Below, in pieces: positions 5,376-6,985 of a DNA stretch of 6,985 nt. Each line of letters opens with the position of its first letter. Within the stretch, counting starts at the first letter, position 1. A program made the translations under genes and the position numbers. Under the pieces are notes generated by a model, which saw only the letters and a program-made list of their open reading frames with translations, was not told where the DNA came from and searched no databases. The stretch is from an uncultured Oscillospiraceae bacterium. Lineage in GTDB: Bacteria; Bacillota_A; Clostridia; Oscillospirales; Oscillospiraceae. The stretch is taken from positions 1 through 6,985 of the forward strand of contig CAKTGD010000085.1 in NCBI GenBank assembly GCA_934561335.1, given 5' to 3'.

Positions 5376-6221
5376 ATGAAATTTCAAGAGCTATTGGCTG
5401 GAAAGCAAATCAACTGGGACAGAGTAAAGCTGATTCGTCACAACCTTACCAAAGAGGAGATAGCCGCCAACTACGAGCGGGGGTATCTAGAATTGTATCA
5501 GTCAGTTCAAAACCATGCGCGGTTTCGGGACTGTGATATGGTCATCAGCTTTTTGGGGACGGAAGGCACAAATGGTGTTTTTCAGGGCTGCTATCGTGTT
5601 GGCGATTCCAAGCCATATATCCGCGCACAATTCCCGGAAGATTTTACACCGGACAGTGGTATGGCTGAGGATAAGTCTGTGGTATATGAGCTAGTCAAAA
5701 CAGATTTGCTTGCTGATATGAAAGACCGCCTTGTAATTGACTGGGGGAAGGGGACGATCAACTGGTGTCAGAACGGGACGACAGAAAAGGAATTGTTGGA
5801 AATCCGCCCCACTGTGTCTGAAATCAGCTTTACCAGCTATGATAAGGTGTTGCTTTCCTTTGAGACTCTCCACAAAATCGTCTACAACAAAGCGGCCTAC
5901 AAAGAATGGGAAGAAAAGCTGTCTGCTGTGGCCGGGGTGTATCTCATTACTGATACTAAAACAGGCAAGCATTATGTCGGCTCCGCCAGCGGTGAGCAGG
6001 GCGGCATCTGGGGACGATGGAGCGAGTACGCCCGAACAAAACACGGCGGCAACAAGCGCCTCAAGGAGCTTATCACCGCCGATGTTGACTATTGCAACAA
6101 TTTTCAGTATTCCATTTTGGAGGTATTTCCCATCAAGAGGGATAAGCATGAGGCATTGGAATATGAGCAGCTGTATAAGAAAAAACTGTGGTCGATTCAG
6201 TTTGGATTGAATGACAATTAG
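5376..6221 (+). CDS. GIY-YIG nuclease family protein with an uncharacterised N-terminal domain
   Basis: A 281-aa protein. The C-terminal part (about 184-281) is a GIY-YIG nuclease domain: G187-V-Y189, then Y200-V-G202, the W212-G-R214-W215 segment with the likely catalytic arginine, Y218, H223-G-G-N, and the acidic E264 in ALEYEQLYKKKL. It ends in FGLNDN, a common finish in this subgroup. The GIY-YIG fold makes a single metal-dependent DNA cut. The N-terminal 180 residues, including NYERGYLELYQSVQ and DMVISFLG, form a separate domain that I cannot name but have the impression of seeing in standalone nucleases of this kind. ATG 5376 has GAAGGA 8 nt upstream. The gene has its own promoter and is divergent from the RHH gene; its stop overlaps that of the convergent neighbour. 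Possible roles are restriction or anti-phage defence, or DNA repair; the sequence alone does not decide. Confidence 0.85.
   Translation: MKFQELLAGKQINWDRVKLIRHNLTKEEIAANYERGYLELYQSVQNHARFRDCDMVISFLGTEGTNGVFQGCYRVGDSKPYIRAQFPEDFTPDSGMAEDKSVVYELVKTDLLADMKDRLVIDWGKGTINWCQNGTTEKELLEIRPTVSEISFTSYDKVLLSFETLHKIVYNKAAYKEWEEKLSAVAGVYLITDTKTGKHYVGSASGEQGGIWGRWSEYARTKHGGNKRLKELITADVDYCNNFQYSILEVFPIKRDKHEALEYEQLYKKKLWSIQFGLNDN
6172..6203 (-). terminator. Weak possible terminator of the winged-helix/HEPN-like gene
   Basis: On the minus strand AAACTG (6198-6203) can pair with CAGTTT (6183-6188), and a T-rich run containing TTTCTT follows. The stem is only 6 bp, with little G+C, and lies inside the convergent nuclease gene. 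It is offered as a possibility only. Confidence 0.3.
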
Positions 6222-6979
6222 ACCGTCTTTTTGTTCTTTAACTCCTCATTCCACTTTGCATAATCCGTTGTGAGGATTATTTCTTGAATAACTTGTGCGG
6301 CTTCTGCCTTAATTTTGTCAATATGATCTTTTTTTGCGACAAATCGTCTATTATGAGCACTTAGGTCACCAAAAGTTTTTATTTTCCCAATATTGTTTTG
6401 AAGGTTGATACTAGCATTCCAATACGGACTATTTAGATATTTCGGAATTAATTCACTTAAAAAGTAAAACTGATTATTCTCTTTTATATCGTCAGATGCG
6501 CCGTGCCGTTCAAAACACTCGATAATCAGGGTCTCTAGAAGTTTTCGCATCATCACAAAGCATGCATCAAACAAACCTTTATCATAACAGCAGCACATTT
6601 GATTTGAGACTTCTTCAATGTAGCTTCTTGTCCCTTTTACTATTGACATGGGTATAAGGTCATTGGTTGGCACGAGCGGTGCTATATCAGCTACTTTCGA
6701 TGCAATATTCCGCTTTGCATCTCGTGTTAAGCAATATCCACTTTTGTTTCGAATAAATATTGCGTCTTTTCCAGTAGACTTTTTTCCCATGTAGGACGCA
6801 ATATTTGAATAAGGCGCAATAGAAAGCGTGATAAAGCATTCTTTTACCTGGGATGGAGAAACGCTTGTATTGGTGTTACCAGATAGGAAATAAACAAAAA
6901 AAGGTATCTTTACATCGCTTGACAAGGGCACACAGCCCTTTGTCGTGTGCGATGGATAAGTAAAAGTCAAATTTTCCAC
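6218..6979 (-). CDS. Predicted winged-helix plus HEPN/DUF4145-like protein
   Basis: A 253-aa protein. Residues about 22-95 read as a winged helix: VKIPFFVYFLSG, then the recognition-type segment SPSQVKECF, SNIASYMGK, and a wing ending in RNKSGYCLT. Residues about 118-240 are helical and resemble HEPN/DUF4145-type domains: CYDKGLFDACFVMMRKLLE (131-149) and FGDLSAHNRRF (203-213). The H209-N-R motif is the likely counterpart of the conserved histidine region. HEPN domains are often RNases in toxin and defence systems, but others are only structural, and activity here is unproven. The most upstream possible start is GTG 6979, directly after an in-frame TGA; only 6 nt of upstream sequence are present, so the ribosome site cannot be judged. 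The N-terminal fold looks complete. The gene is A+T-rich compared with the nuclease gene it converges on. No signal peptide or clear membrane helix is seen. Confidence 0.75.
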   Translation of the reverse strand: MENLTFTYPSHTTKGCVPLSSDVKIPFFVYFLSGNTNTSVSPSQVKECFITLSIAPYSNIASYMGKKSTGKDAIFIRNKSGYCLTRDAKRNIASKVADIAPLVPTNDLIPMSIVKGTRSYIEEVSNQMCCCYDKGLFDACFVMMRKLLETLIIECFERHGASDDIKENNQFYFLSELIPKYLNSPYWNASINLQNNIGKIKTFGDLSAHNRRFVAKKDHIDKIKAEAAQVIQEIILTTDYAKWNEELKNKKTV

Positions 6980-6985
6980 TCAATC

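Noticed and set aside
5691..6210. Open frames of about 150 codons on both strands inside the nuclease gene
   Set aside because: The GIY-YIG domain is encoded in the main frame with its motifs in order; these others are antisense or frame-shifted shadows.

Overview
This window looks like one end of an integrative mobile element from a Gram-positive, gut-type clostridial (Firmicutes) host. The evidence is the clostridial style of the large serine recombinase, strong AGGAGG-like ribosome binding sites, sigma-A-type promoters and a moderate-to-low G+C content that shifts from gene to gene. No rRNA, tRNA, CRISPR array, IS element or housekeeping gene is visible, so the host call is an inference from style, not from a marker gene.

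Left block (1-2419, minus strand): a clear promoter at 2391-2419 drives a two-gene operon. The first gene encodes a 306-aa zinc-ribbon-like protein of unknown function. It overlaps by 4 bp (ATGA) with a large serine recombinase, whose C-terminus runs off the left edge of the window. Elements of this type usually carry their attachment site close to the recombinase end, so an att site may lie just outside, to the left.

Centre block (2442-4932, plus strand): this block is divergent from the first. A 62-aa small protein, whose ribosome binding site lies in a possible hairpin, overlaps by 47 bp a 772-aa replication protein. That protein combines an archaeo-eukaryotic-type primase domain, a CHC2-like zinc domain, a DUF3987-type P-loop helicase/ATPase domain and a basic C-terminal region. 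It could let the element start its own replication. Directly downstream (4941-5060) is a dense cluster of 8-9 bp repeats of the form GGTATAAAG in both orientations, including a 20-bp imperfect inverted repeat. This is the best candidate for an iteron-type origin or a protein-binding array, and it is the most interesting non-coding signal here.

Right block (4999-6985): a 58-aa ribbon-helix-helix (RHH) regulator on the minus strand ends in a well-formed intrinsic terminator. It shares a 156-bp regulatory region, rich in GTGT/ACAC half-sites, with a divergent 281-aa GIY-YIG nuclease gene that has a good promoter. The nuclease gene converges on a minus-strand gene for a protein with an apparent winged-helix N-terminus and a HEPN/DUF4145-like C-terminus, and their stop codons physically overlap. 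These last two genes look like accessory cargo, possibly defence-related, but that role is inference.

Taken together, the recombinase block would integrate and excise the element, the primase-helicase block would replicate it, the RHH protein would repress one or more of its promoters, and the nuclease and HEPN-like genes would be cargo.
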